This document shows positions 17,010-27,136 of a stretch of 64,000 nucleotides of DNA, one piece after another. The stretch is from NCBI RefSeq assembly GCF_025148285.1, contig NZ_CP102268.1, positions 3,751,501-3,815,500 on the forward strand, read 5' to 3'. The notes under the pieces are model-generated. The model ran no database searches, was not told the origin of the DNA, and was given only the letters and a program-made list of their open reading frames with translations. The DNA is from Marvinbryantia formatexigens DSM 14469. Lineage in GTDB: Bacteria > Bacillota > Clostridia > Lachnospirales > Lachnospiraceae. A program made the position numbers and the translations under genes. Every line of letters starts with the position of its first letter. Positions within the stretch are counted from its first letter, which is position 1.

Positions 17010-17036
17010 TTAGCACTCGATTCGAAAGAGTGCTAA
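17010..17036 (+). promoter_or_regulatory. CIRCE operator (HrcA binding site)
   Basis: Perfect match to the CIRCE consensus: TTAGCACTC (17010-17018), nine-base spacer, GAGTGCTAA (17028-17036). HrcA should bind here and repress the operon until heat shock. Confidence 0.97.
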
Positions 17037-17061
17037 CAACAAAAGGAAAGGAGGAGCCGGG

Positions 17062-18153
17062 ATGCAGTTAGATGATAGAAAATGGAAAATATTTTACGCT
17101 ATCATCCAGACTTATCTGGAAACAGGAGAGCCGGTGGGTTCCAGGACGATTTCCAAGTATGCAGACCTCAACCTCAGTTCCGCTACTATCCGCAATGAAA
17201 TGGCAGATTTGGAGGAGATGGGGCTGATAATCCAGCCGCACACTTCCGCGGGCAGGATTCCTTCCGATAAAGGATACCGCGTATACGTGGATTATCTGAT
17301 GGAGCAGAAGGAGCAGGATGTAAAAGAACAGCGGGAACGGCTGAGCCGGCAGGAACAGGATGTAAAAGAGCAGCAGGAGCAGGTGAAGGAACAGCAGGAG
17401 CTGCTGATCCAGAAGCAGGATAAGATGGAGCTGCTGCTGAAGCAGGTGGTCCGGGTGCTTGCAAACAACACCAACTATGCGACCATGATCACTGCGCCGC
17501 GCTACCATACGACGAAGCTGAAATTCATCCAGCTTTCCGCAATCAGTGAAGACCAGCTTCTGGCGGTGATCGTGACAGAGGGAAATATTGTAAAGAACAA
17601 AATGCTTCATTTTCTGCACGGCCTGGATAATGAAATGGTACTGAAGCTGAACATTCTGCTGAACACAAGTCTCAATGGGCTTGCGCTGGAGGAGATCAAT
17701 CTTGGACTGATTACGAAGCTGAAGGAACAGGCGGGAATCCACAGCGAGGTGGTGAGCAAGGTTCTGGATGCAGTCGCGGAAGCCATTCAGATGGAGGATG
17801 ATGTGGAGATTTACACAAGCGGTGCGACCAATATCTTCAAGTACCCGGAGCTGAGTGACAGCGAGCGGGCGAGCGAGCTGATCAGCGCCTTTGAAGAAAA
17901 GAAGGAGCTGGCAAGTCTTATCAGCGAGTCGATGGAGGAGGAAAACAGCACCGGTATCCAGGTATACATCGGAAACGAGGCGCCTATACGGACAATGCGG
18001 GACTGCAGTGTGGTGACCGCAACGTATGAGCTGGGCGAGGGCGTCCAGGGCACGATAGGCATCATCGGACCGAAGCGGATGGATTACGAGAAAGTAGTCG
18101 ATTCGCTGAAAAACCTGAAGTCCCAGTTGGATACCATATTTGACCGGGATTGA
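17062..18153 (+). CDS. hrcA: Heat-inducible transcription repressor HrcA
   Basis: This 363-residue repressor binds CIRCE and is kept active by GroEL. The N-terminal winged helix is clear (PVGSRTISKYADLNLSSATIRN, residues 24-45, then HTSAGRIPSDKGYRVYVD). The C-terminal half has the expected GNE and ATYELGEGVQGTIGIIGPKRMDY blocks. The unusual part is residues 81-125, a Gln/Glu/Lys-rich stretch built of KEQ and QEQ units that predicts a coiled coil and accounts for the slightly greater length. A perfect CIRCE and a SigA promoter lie directly upstream, so the gene is self-regulated. GGAGG precedes the ATG. Confidence 0.96.
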   Translation: MQLDDRKWKIFYAIIQTYLETGEPVGSRTISKYADLNLSSATIRNEMADLEEMGLIIQPHTSAGRIPSDKGYRVYVDYLMEQKEQDVKEQRERLSRQEQDVKEQQEQVKEQQELLIQKQDKMELLLKQVVRVLANNTNYATMITAPRYHTTKLKFIQLSAISEDQLLAVIVTEGNIVKNKMLHFLHGLDNEMVLKLNILLNTSLNGLALEEINLGLITKLKEQAGIHSEVVSKVLDAVAEAIQMEDDVEIYTSGATNIFKYPELSDSERASELISAFEEKKELASLISESMEEENSTGIQVYIGNEAPIRTMRDCSVVTATYELGEGVQGTIGIIGPKRMDYEKVVDSLKNLKSQLDTIFDRD

Positions 18154-18170
18154 CCATAGATTAGAAAAGC

Positions 18171-18785
18171 ATGGAAAGGCAGGCGGTTGCAGTGGCAGAA
18201 GAAAACATGGAAAAAGACATGGACGAAGCGATAGAGAAAAATACGCAGGAAGAGGAGGCACCGGAGACGGAAGAAGCTTCCCGGCAGCAGAAAGCTTCGG
18301 AACCTGCAGAGGAGACAGAAGAAGCACCACAGAAGGAAAGCAAAAAAGATAAGAAGGATGCGCAGATTGAAGAGCTGCAGGACCGGGTAAAACGCCAGAT
18401 GGCGGAATTTGAAAACTTCCGCAAACGGTCCGAAAAAGAAAAATCGAAGATGTTTGAAATGGGCGCAAAAAGCGTGATTGAACAGCTCTTGCCTATTGTG
18501 GACAATTTCGAGCGCGGGCTGGCGGCGGTTTCTGAGGAAGCAAAGGAAGATGCCTTTGTGAGCGGGATGGATAAGGTCTACCGGCAGATGACCGAAATGC
18601 TTGATAAGCTCGGTGTGAAGCCGATTGAGGCGGTCGGATGCGAGTTTAATCCGGATTTCCACAACGCAGTGATGCATGTGGAGGAAGAAGATACCGCGGA
18701 GAACACCATCACGGAAGAATTTTTAAAGGGTTATACCTACAAAGACCAGGTTGTGAGACACAGCATGGTAAAAGTAGCAAATTAA
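18171..18785 (+). CDS. grpE: Nucleotide exchange factor GrpE
   Basis: This encodes up to 204 residues. A very acidic, low-complexity N-terminus (about 1-65) leads into the long dimerisation helix (DRVKRQMAEFENFRKRSEKEKSKMFE region) and the beta domain with NPDFHNAVMHVE. GrpE releases ADP from DnaK. The given start, ATG 18171, has no clear ribosome binding site. GTG at 18192 has AGGCAGG nine bases upstream and is a good alternative; it would shorten the tail by seven residues. It lies 17 bases after hrcA and 27 before dnaK in the CIRCE operon. Confidence 0.95.
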   Translation: MERQAVAVAEENMEKDMDEAIEKNTQEEEAPETEEASRQQKASEPAEETEEAPQKESKKDKKDAQIEELQDRVKRQMAEFENFRKRSEKEKSKMFEMGAKSVIEQLLPIVDNFERGLAAVSEEAKEDAFVSGMDKVYRQMTEMLDKLGVKPIEAVGCEFNPDFHNAVMHVEEEDTAENTITEEFLKGYTYKDQVVRHSMVKVAN

Positions 18786-20693
<1,908 letters not shown>

Positions 20694-20960
20694 AATAGAG
20701 GAGGCCGGCAGGGAGCGCTCATCCATACCCGCGCGGATGTGGAGGAAGAGTCTGCCGCCGGCGTCATAAAGCGATAAGGTAAGAAACGCCCGGTTCCCGC
20801 GGCGCCGATTACCGGCGGGCTGTACCCGGCCGGGCGGCAAAGCGGTTCCGGGTATCTTGCGGTACGGGAACCGGATGAGCCATCGATTCTGAAAGAGAAA
20901 AAAGGATAGAGCTCATTTAGCGGGCAGCTTATGGTAATGGATAGAAGCAGGTGAGGAAAA
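20694..20960 (+). other. 267-base dnaK-dnaJ gap with competing inverted repeats
   Basis: No gene is seen. CCGGTTCCCG (20790-20799) is fully complementary to CGGGAACCGG (20865-20874). A second segment, CGGTTCC (20843-20849), can pair with the same right arm (GGAACCG, 20867-20873). The two pairings exclude each other. There is no T tract after either, so they are not simple terminators. They may limit read-through or protect the dnaK end of the transcript. Confidence 0.45.
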
Positions 20961-22151
20961 ATGGCAGAGACAAAGAGAGATTATTATGAAGTCCTCGGTG
21001 TGGATAAAAATGCGGACGAGGCAGCGTTAAAAAAAGCATACAGACAGCTTGCAAAGAAGTATCATCCGGATATGAATCCGGGCGATGCGGAAGCGGAAAA
21101 GAAATTTAAAGAGGCATCGGAAGCATATGCCGTGCTTTCTGACCCGGAGAAGCGCCGTCAGTATGACCAGTTCGGTCATGCGGCATTTGAGCAGGGTGGC
21201 GGCGGAAGCGGATTTGGCGGATTCGACTTCAACAGCGCGGATATGGGAGATATCTTCGGCGATATTTTCGGCGATCTGTTCGGTGGCGGCAGCAGACGGC
21301 GTTCCGGCAACGGACCGATGCGCGGCGCGAACCTTCGTGCTTCTGTGCGCATTACCTTTGAAGAGGCGGTGTTCGGATGCGAGAAGCAGCTTGAGCTGAA
21401 CCTGAAGGATGAATGTACGACCTGTCACGGTACCGGCGCGAAGCCGGGAACCAGCCCGGAGACCTGTCCGAAGTGCGGCGGCAGGGGGCAGGTAGTGATG
21501 ACGCAGCAGTCTCTGTTCGGCATGGTGCAGAATGTATCGACCTGTCCGGACTGCGGCGGCAGCGGAAAAATCATCCGGGAGAAATGTACAGCGTGCTCCG
21601 GCACCGGCTACACCTCCAGCAGAAAGACCATCAAGGTCACGATTCCGGCGGGCATCGACGACGGACAGAGCGTGCGTATTGCGGGCAGAGGAGAACCTGG
21701 AAAGAACGGCGGTCCGCGCGGCGACCTTCTGGTAGAGGTGGTTGTACAGCGCCATCCGATTTTCCAGAGACAGGATATGAATATTTTCTCCACGGCGCCG
21801 ATTACCTTTGCGCAGGCTGCGCTCGGCGGGGATGTTAAAATCAGCACGATCGACGGGGACGTTCTCTACAACGTCAAGCCGGGTACGCAGACCGATACGA
21901 AAATCCGTCTGAAGGGCAAGGGCGTGCCGTCTCTGCGCAATAAGGCTGTGCGCGGCGACCAGTATGTCACCCTGGTGGTCCAGGTGCCCACGAAGCTGAA
22001 CAGCGAGGCAAAAGAGGCGCTGCGGGCATTTGACGCGGCGACAGACCGCTCGCTCGGACAGCCGGCGGGAAAGGCGGAGAACGAGAAGGAAAAGGAGAAG
22101 CCGAAAAAGAAGGGCTTCATGGATAAATTAAAAGAGACATTTGAGGACTAG
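20961..22151 (+). CDS. dnaJ: Chaperone DnaJ (type I Hsp40)
   Basis: This encodes 396 residues. The J domain (about 5-70) has the HPD motif in [12 protein letters not shown] Gly/Phe-rich region (about 76-115) follows, then four zinc-finger repeats [24 protein letters not shown] and CTACSGTG, and the C-terminal peptide-binding domains. The final 40 residues are Lys/Glu-rich. DnaJ delivers substrates to DnaK and stimulates its ATPase. GTGAGG stands before ATG 20961. It belongs to the CIRCE operon, though a 267-base structured gap separates it from dnaK. Confidence 0.97.
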   Translation: MAETKRDYYEVLGVDKNADEAALKKAYRQLAKKYHPDMNPGDAEAEKKFKEASEAYAVLSDPEKRRQYDQFGHAAFEQGGGGSGFGGFDFNSADMGDIFGDIFGDLFGGGSRRRSGNGPMRGANLRASVRITFEEAVFGCEKQLELNLKDECTTCHGTGAKPGTSPETCPKCGGRGQVVMTQQSLFGMVQNVSTCPDCGGSGKIIREKCTACSGTGYTSSRKTIKVTIPAGIDDGQSVRIAGRGEPGKNGGPRGDLLVEVVVQRHPIFQRQDMNIFSTAPITFAQAALGGDVKISTIDGDVLYNVKPGTQTDTKIRLKGKGVPSLRNKAVRGDQYVTLVVQVPTKLNSEAKEALRAFDAATDRSLGQPAGKAENEKEKEKPKKKGFMDKLKETFED

Positions 22152-22154
22152 GCG

Positions 22155-23111
22155 ATGAAATATCATAAGTTTACACTGAAAACGCTGTCCGGGGCAGAGG
22201 ATATCGTAATCGCGTCTCTGGCGGATGCGGGCGTTGAGGGTGTGGAAATAGAAGATAAGGTGCCGCTGACAGAGTCTGACAAACAGCAGATGTTTGTGGA
22301 TATTCTGCCGGAAGGTGCGCCGGATGACGGCGTGGCGTATTTAAGCTTTTATATCGAAGAAGGCACCGACAAAGAAGCGCTTCTTCAGAGAGTGAAGGAA
22401 GAGCTGGACGATCTGCGCATGTTTATGGACATCGGGGAGGGCACGATTACCGAGAGCGAGACGGAAGATAAGGACTGGATCAATAACTGGAAGCAGTATT
22501 TCCATCAGTTTTACGTGGATGATATTCTTATCATCCCTTCCTGGGAGGAGGTAAAGCCGGAGGATGCGGATAAGATGATCATCCATATTGATCCTGGCAC
22601 GGCGTTCGGCACTGGGATGCACGAGACGACGCAGCTCTGTCTTCGGCAGCTCAAAAAATATGTGACACCGGAAACGGAGCTTCTGGATGTCGGCACCGGC
22701 AGTGGTATTTTATCGATTGCCGCTTTAAAGCTTGGCGCAAAGCACGCGCTGGGAACCGACCTCGACCCGTGTGCGGCTTCGGCGGTCGCGGAGAATCTGG
22801 AGGCAAACCGGATCCCTGCGGGAGCGATGGATATGGTGCTCGGAAACATTATCGACGATAAAACCGTGCAGGATGCGGCGGGCTATGAAAAATATGATAT
22901 CGTGGTCGCCAATATTCTGGCGGATGTTCTGACGGAGCTGACGCCGGTCATCACGGCGCAGATGAAGCCGGGAGCGGTGTACATTACCTCCGGCATCCTG
23001 GATGTGAAGGAGGACGTTGTTACGGAGGCTGTGCGGGCAGCCGGGCTGTCTCTGGTGGAAGTGACGCGCCAGGGAGAGTGGGTATCGGTGACAGCGAGAA
23101 AGAACGGGTAG
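22155..23111 (+). CDS. prmA: Ribosomal protein L11 methyltransferase
   Basis: This 318-residue class I SAM methyltransferase modifies ribosomal protein L11. The N-terminal substrate-recognition domain is followed by the marker block DPGTAFGTGMHETTQLCL, the SAM motif LLDVGTGSGILSIAA and the catalytic-site motif VVANILADVL. It begins three bases after the dnaJ stop, and its own stop (23109-23111) is two bases before rsmE. The order dnaJ-prmA-rsmE is conserved in Firmicutes, and all three are probably on the heat-shock transcript. Confidence 0.96.
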   Translation: MKYHKFTLKTLSGAEDIVIASLADAGVEGVEIEDKVPLTESDKQQMFVDILPEGAPDDGVAYLSFYIEEGTDKEALLQRVKEELDDLRMFMDIGEGTITESETEDKDWINNWKQYFHQFYVDDILIIPSWEEVKPEDADKMIIHIDPGTAFGTGMHETTQLCLRQLKKYVTPETELLDVGTGSGILSIAALKLGAKHALGTDLDPCAASAVAENLEANRIPAGAMDMVLGNIIDDKTVQDAAGYEKYDIVVANILADVLTELTPVITAQMKPGAVYITSGILDVKEDVVTEAVRAAGLSLVEVTRQGEWVSVTARKNG

Positions 23112-23113
23112 CG

Positions 23114-23854
23114 ATGCATCATTTTTTTGCAGAGCCTGCGCAGATTACCGGCGACGTAGTCTGTCTGACGGGCAGTGACGTAAATCATATCAGAAATGTG
23201 CTCCGCATGGAGGCGGGCGCAAGGTTCACGCTAAGCGATGGACAGAGCAGCCGCTTATATACCTGCCGGATCACGTCTGTGGAGAAAGAAAAAATATGGG
23301 CAGCCATTGAGAGTGTCAGTGAGGAGGGAACGGAGCTTCCCTCCAGAATCTGGCTCTTTCAGGGACTGCCTAAAAGTGATAAAATGGACTGGATCGTGCA
23401 GAAGGCGGTGGAGCTGGGCGTATATGGAATCGTTCCGGTGATGACGAAACGCACGGTTGTCAGACTGGACGCGAAAAAGGAGAAGGCGCGGTGTGCGCGC
23501 TGGAATGCCATCGCGGAGGGCGCGGCAAAGCAGTCCGGACGGATGCTGGTGCCGCAGGTGAAGGAGCCGGTGAGCTTTGCACAGGCGCTGCAGATGGCGC
23601 AGGATATGCAGATCCGGCTGATTCCCTACGAGCTTGCGGGCGGCATGGAGAAGACGCGCAGGATTTTTTCGCAGATCGCGCCGGGACAGTCCGTAGCGGT
23701 GTTTATCGGACCGGAGGGCGGCTTTGAGGAAGAGGAGGTCTGCAGGGCGGAGGAAGCGGGCTTTGTGCGCGTGACGCTTGGAAAGCGCATTCTGCGCACG
23801 GAGACCGCGGGACTTTCCGCGCTCGCCATGCTCGGCTATGTGCTGGAGCAGTAA
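23114..23854 (+). CDS. rsmE: 16S rRNA (uracil-1498-N3) methyltransferase
   Basis: This 246-residue SPOUT-fold enzyme methylates U1498 of 16S rRNA. Family blocks visible are the N-terminal MHHFFAE, VNHIRNVLRM, LFQGLPKSDKMDWIVQKAVELGV, and the trefoil-knot motifs IGPEGGFEEEE and LGKRILRTETA. ATG 23114 is preferred because it gives the standard N-terminus; a longer reading overlaps prmA by 34 bases. It is coupled to prmA. After it lies a 158-base gap with a hairpin repeat. Confidence 0.95.
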   Translation: MHHFFAEPAQITGDVVCLTGSDVNHIRNVLRMEAGARFTLSDGQSSRLYTCRITSVEKEKIWAAIESVSEEGTELPSRIWLFQGLPKSDKMDWIVQKAVELGVYGIVPVMTKRTVVRLDAKKEKARCARWNAIAEGAAKQSGRMLVPQVKEPVSFAQALQMAQDMQIRLIPYELAGGMEKTRRIFSQIAPGQSVAVFIGPEGGFEEEEVCRAEEAGFVRVTLGKRILRTETAGLSALAMLGYVLEQ

Positions 23855-23903
23855 GCGTCTGTCCGCAGGCGCAATCCTGGGGATTTTGCTGCCTGTACGA
23901 TAT

Positions 23904-23965
23904 CCGTGAAATTCGCTTATGCTCTGAAGGACCGGCTTTGCGTCGCAGGAATAGAGCATTCACGG
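23904..23965. repeat. Hairpin repeat with GGAC-GGCT core, copy 3
   Basis: The core GAAGGACCGGCTTTGCGTCG starts at 23926. It is enclosed by TGCTCT (23920-23925) / AGAGCA (23953-23958), and outside these by CCGTGAA (23904-23910) / TTCACGG (23959-23965). It is related to the cores at 9013 and 15987, but its arms are unlike theirs. Confidence 0.5.
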
Positions 23966-24012
23966 CTGCCGTCCGGGACTTTCATAGCAAATTTGGGAGA
24001 AGAAAGAAGAAA

Positions 24013-25203
24013 ATGGAAGCATATCTGGATAATTCGGCGACAACCAAATGCCTGGACGGTGTGAGGGACGTCGTTGTAAAAGCAATGACGGAGGATTTTG
24101 GAAATCCGTCCTCCAGACACACAAAGGGCGTGCAGGCGGAACGGTATCTGCGGGAGGCGCGCGAGGAGATAGCGCGTACCCTGAAGGTGTCGGAAAAAGA
24201 GATTTATTTTACTTCCGGAGGGACAGAATCGGACAACTGGGCGTTTATCGGCGCGGCGCTTGCCAACCGGCGCGCGGGCAATCATATTATTACGACTGCC
24301 GTGGAGCATGCCGCCATTCTGCAGCCGGCGGCGTATCTGCAGGAGCTGGGCTTTGAGGTGACATATCTGCCGGTGGACGAGCAGGGCTGTATCCGTCTGC
24401 AGGAGCTGCGGGAAGCACTGAAAAAGGAGACGATTCTTGTCTCCATCATGTATGTCAATAATGAAGTGGGAACCAGAGAGCCGGTGGAAGAGGCGGCAAA
24501 AATCGTGAAGGAGCATAATCCGCAGACGCTGTTTCACGTGGACGCCATCCAGGCATACGGAAAGTACCGGATTTATCCGAAAAGGTCCGGCATCGATCTG
24601 TTGTCTGTGAGCGGACACAAGATTCACGGACCGAAGGGAACCGGCTTTTTATATATCGGAGAAAAGGTGAAAATAAAGCCGCTGATTCTGGGCGGCGGGC
24701 AGCAGAAGGGAATGCGCTCCGGGACGGACAACGTGCCGGGAGCGGCAGGACTTGGATTGGCCGCCAGGGAGGCGTACAATGGCTTTGAGGATAAAATCAG
24801 CCATCTGAACGCGCTGAAGGAGCGCTTCCTTTGTGGAATCGCAGAGCTGCCGGATACGGTCGTGCAGGGGCAGGCGGCAAATATGCAAAACAGTCAGTGC
24901 GCGGCTGGGGAGAATGCAGGAGCGCCGCATATTGTCAGTGTGAGCTTTCGCGGTGTGCGCAGCGAGGTGCTGCTGCATGCGCTGGAGGAGCGCGGTGTCT
25001 ATGTGTCGTCCGGCTCCGCGTGCTCGTCGAATAAAAAGCTGCCGGTGAGCGGTGTGCTGAAGGAAATGAAGCTGGAGAGCAGCCTGCTGGAATCGACAGT
25101 ACGCTTCAGCTTCAGTGTATTTACAACGGAGGAAGAAATTGATTACTGTCTGGAGCAGCTGAGGGAATTGCTGCCTGTGCTGCGCAGGTTTACGAGACAA
25201 TAG
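24013..25203 (+). CDS. Cysteine desulfurase (NifS/IscS family) paired with ThiI
   Basis: This 396-residue pyridoxal-phosphate enzyme of class V takes sulfur from cysteine. The start MEAYLDNSATT is typical. The PLP lysine lies in SGHKIHGPKG and the sulfur-carrying cysteine in SSGSACSS. ATG 24013 gives the family start and has GGGAGAAGAAAG upstream; longer in-frame readings add an unrelated leader. The gene is followed by thiI, the arrangement in Bacillus where NifZ feeds sulfur to ThiI for 4-thiouridine in tRNA. A role in Fe-S assembly is not excluded. Confidence 0.93.
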   Translation: MEAYLDNSATTKCLDGVRDVVVKAMTEDFGNPSSRHTKGVQAERYLREAREEIARTLKVSEKEIYFTSGGTESDNWAFIGAALANRRAGNHIITTAVEHAAILQPAAYLQELGFEVTYLPVDEQGCIRLQELREALKKETILVSIMYVNNEVGTREPVEEAAKIVKEHNPQTLFHVDAIQAYGKYRIYPKRSGIDLLSVSGHKIHGPKGTGFLYIGEKVKIKPLILGGGQQKGMRSGTDNVPGAAGLGLAAREAYNGFEDKISHLNALKERFLCGIAELPDTVVQGQAANMQNSQCAAGENAGAPHIVSVSFRGVRSEVLLHALEERGVYVSSGSACSSNKKLPVSGVLKEMKLESSLLESTVRFSFSVFTTEEEIDYCLEQLRELLPVLRRFTRQ

Positions 25204-25206
25204 AAG

Positions 25207-25233
25207 GTTACTGCGAACGGAGTGAAGAGTAAC
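25207..25233. repeat. Hairpin repeat with GCGAACGGAGTGAAG loop
   Basis: The stem GTTACT (25207-25212) / AGTAAC (25228-25233) encloses a 15-base loop. The loop is nearly identical to that at 52393-52409, but the stems differ. It begins three bases after the desulfurase stop codon. Confidence 0.6.
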
Positions 25234-25261
25234 GATAGAAACACATGGGCAGGAGGGAGCC

Positions 25262-26443
25262 ATGACATTTAAAACTTTTTTGATAAAATACGGGGAAATA
25301 GGTATCAAGGGAAAGAACCGCTACCTTTTTGAGGAGGCGCTGGTGAAGCAGATCCGCCATGCGCTGAAAAAGGCGGAGGGTGATTTTGAGGTGCGCCGGG
25401 AGCAGGGGCGTATTTACGTGGACTGCCTGGGCTGGTACGATTTTGATGAGACGGTGGAAGCGCTGCAGCATGTGTTTGGCGTGGTCGGCATCTGCCCGGT
25501 CGTCGTGACGGCGGATGAGGGCTTTGACGCGCTGGCGGAGACGGTTATTTCCTATATCGGGGAAATGTATCCGCAGAAGAACCAGACCTTTAAGGTGGAT
25601 GCAAGGCGGGCGCGGAAGAACTATCCGCGCACTTCTATGGAGATTAACGCGGATCTTGGCGAGCGGATTCTGCAGGCGTTCCCGGAAATGCATGTGGATG
25701 TGCACGCGCCGCAGATTATGCTTTCGGTGGAAATCCGCGAAAAGATTTATATTTATTCCCGCATTATTCCGGGCGCCGGCGGAATGCCGGTGGGAACGAA
25801 CGGCAAGGCGATGCTGCTGCTCTCCGGCGGTATCGACAGCCCGGTTGCCGGGTATATGATTGCAAAGCGCGGCGTGAAGATTGACGCGGTCTATTTTCAT
25901 GCGCCGCCCTACACGAGCGAGCGCGCGAAACAGAAGGTCATCGACCTTGCGCGCATCGTGTCGCATTACAGCGGACCGATTATGCTGCATGTGGTGAATT
26001 TTACGGATATCCAGCTTTATATTTACGAGCAGTGCCCGCATGAGGAGCTGACGATTATCATGCGCCGTTATATGATGCGCATTGCCGAGCATTTTGCCAG
26101 GGAGAGCGGCTCTCTCGGACTGATTACCGGGGAGAGCATCGGTCAGGTGGCAAGCCAGACCATGCAGAGCCTGGCGGCGACAAACGAGGTGTGCACGCTG
26201 CCGGTCTATCGACCGCTTATCGGCTTTGACAAGCAGGAAATCGTCGATGTGTCACTGAAAATCGGTGCCTACGAGACGTCCATCCAGCCGTTTGAGGACT
26301 GCTGCACTATTTTTGTGGCTAAGCATCCCGTTACAAAGCCGAATCTGAATATCATAAAACGGTCGGAAGGGAAGCTTTCGGAAAAAATAGAGGAGCTTGT
26401 GAAGACGGCGATAGAGACGACGGAGAAAATCTGGGTGGAGTAG
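25262..26443 (+). CDS. thiI: tRNA sulfurtransferase / 4-thiouridine synthetase ThiI
   Basis: This encodes 393 residues. An N-terminal ferredoxin-like and THUMP region (about 1-165) precedes the PP-loop LLLSGGIDSPVAGY (about 182-195). A conserved EDCCTIF near residue 345 holds the likely catalytic cysteine. There is no C-terminal rhodanese domain, as in Bacillus ThiI, which takes sulfur from the neighbouring desulfurase. It adenylates U8 of tRNA and adds sulfur, and may also supply thiamin synthesis. AGGAGGGAG precedes ATG 25262. Confidence 0.96.
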   Translation: MTFKTFLIKYGEIGIKGKNRYLFEEALVKQIRHALKKAEGDFEVRREQGRIYVDCLGWYDFDETVEALQHVFGVVGICPVVVTADEGFDALAETVISYIGEMYPQKNQTFKVDARRARKNYPRTSMEINADLGERILQAFPEMHVDVHAPQIMLSVEIREKIYIYSRIIPGAGGMPVGTNGKAMLLLSGGIDSPVAGYMIAKRGVKIDAVYFHAPPYTSERAKQKVIDLARIVSHYSGPIMLHVVNFTDIQLYIYEQCPHEELTIIMRRYMMRIAEHFARESGSLGLITGESIGQVASQTMQSLAATNEVCTLPVYRPLIGFDKQEIVDVSLKIGAYETSIQPFEDCCTIFVAKHPVTKPNLNIIKRSEGKLSEKIEELVKTAIETTEKIWVE

Positions 26444-26495
26444 AGGTGTGCGGGCTGCGACGGACAGGTGGTGCTGCGAAAGCCCGCTGTCCGCT

Positions 26496-26682
26496 CCCGG
26501 CTGTCGGAATAGCTGTCCCGCAGACACGTTGCTTTTTTGATTTTGCTGCGCCGCTTATCAACAGCTTTCTACGCAAACTCGCCTGCCATGCAGGCTCAGA
26601 CAAGCTTCGAAAGCTGTCGCTATGCTCGCAAAATCTGCAAAAGCTGCCTATCGTCTGCGGGACAGCTATTCCGGCAGCCGGG
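26496..26682. repeat. 187-bp foldback (inverted-repeat) element after thiI
   Basis: The outer arms 26496-26525 and 26653-26682 are complementary at 29 of 30 positions. The bases inside them also pair imperfectly most of the way to the centre (for example ACAGCTTTC near 26570 with GAAAGCTGT near 26618). No transposase, clear target duplication or believable gene is present. Being nearly self-complementary over its full length, it resembles a non-coding miniature inverted-repeat element. It fills most of the 396 bases between thiI and the HPr-like gene. Confidence 0.7.
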
Positions 26683-26787
26683 GTCTGTGCAGCGCGTGTA
26701 CGGCAGAGCAGGATGGTGCAGTGCATATGCTGGATGCGGCGGGGAAAAGGATGAAATGAGCAGGAGCGTGCAGAAAATGACCTGCGA

Positions 26788-26813
26788 TAAGAAAACCTCC
26801 CGTGAAAGGGAGG
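26788..26813 (-). terminator. Terminator of the HPr-like gene
   Basis: Read on the minus strand, CCTCCC (26813-26808) and GGGAGG (26801-26796) form a stem with a six-base loop, followed by TTTTCTTATC. Confidence 0.8.
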
Positions 26814-26839
26814 CTGGTGGCGGGTCCGGCGAACCGGGA

Positions 26840-27073
26840 TTAGTTGATGATGTAGGGTTTCAGGGCAGTCAGAACGGTGTCGATGTCGTCTTCTGCATGG
26901 ATGTTTAATTCAATCGGTTTTGATAAGTCAAGACTGAAGATGCCCATGATGGACTTCGCATCGATAACGTACCTGCCGGATACAAGGTCGAAATCATAGT
27001 CGAATTTTGTAATGTCGTTCACAAAGGATTTTACCTTGTCAATGGAATTTAAAGAAATTTGTACTGTCTTCAT
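26840..27073 (-). CDS. HPr-family phosphocarrier-like protein lacking the active-site histidine
   Basis: This 77-residue protein has the HPr fold signature around the regulatory serine, AKSIMGIFSLDL (serine 41, equal to Ser46 of HPr). Where HPr has GIHARPA it reads LNSIDKV, and the only histidine is near residue 58. It therefore cannot accept phosphate from PEP through His15 but could still be phosphorylated by HPr kinase on serine. This resembles Crh, the Bacillus regulatory HPr. It has GGGAGG before the ATG, its own terminator, and is divergent from mtaB. No other PTS gene is nearby. A purely structural or regulatory role is inferred. Confidence 0.8.
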   Translation of the reverse strand: MKTVQISLNSIDKVKSFVNDITKFDYDFDLVSGRYVIDAKSIMGIFSLDLSKPIELNIHAEDDIDTVLTALKPYIIN

Positions 27074-27136
27074 TGCGAAAGACCTCCCTTATATTTAATC
27101 AATTTTATCTTACCTTTTGGAAAGGAAAAAGTCAAG

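Noticed and set aside
26446-26754. Overlapping small open frames on both strands in the thiI downstream region
   Set aside because: They are by-products of the foldback repeat; the protein strings have no family features and no start signals.
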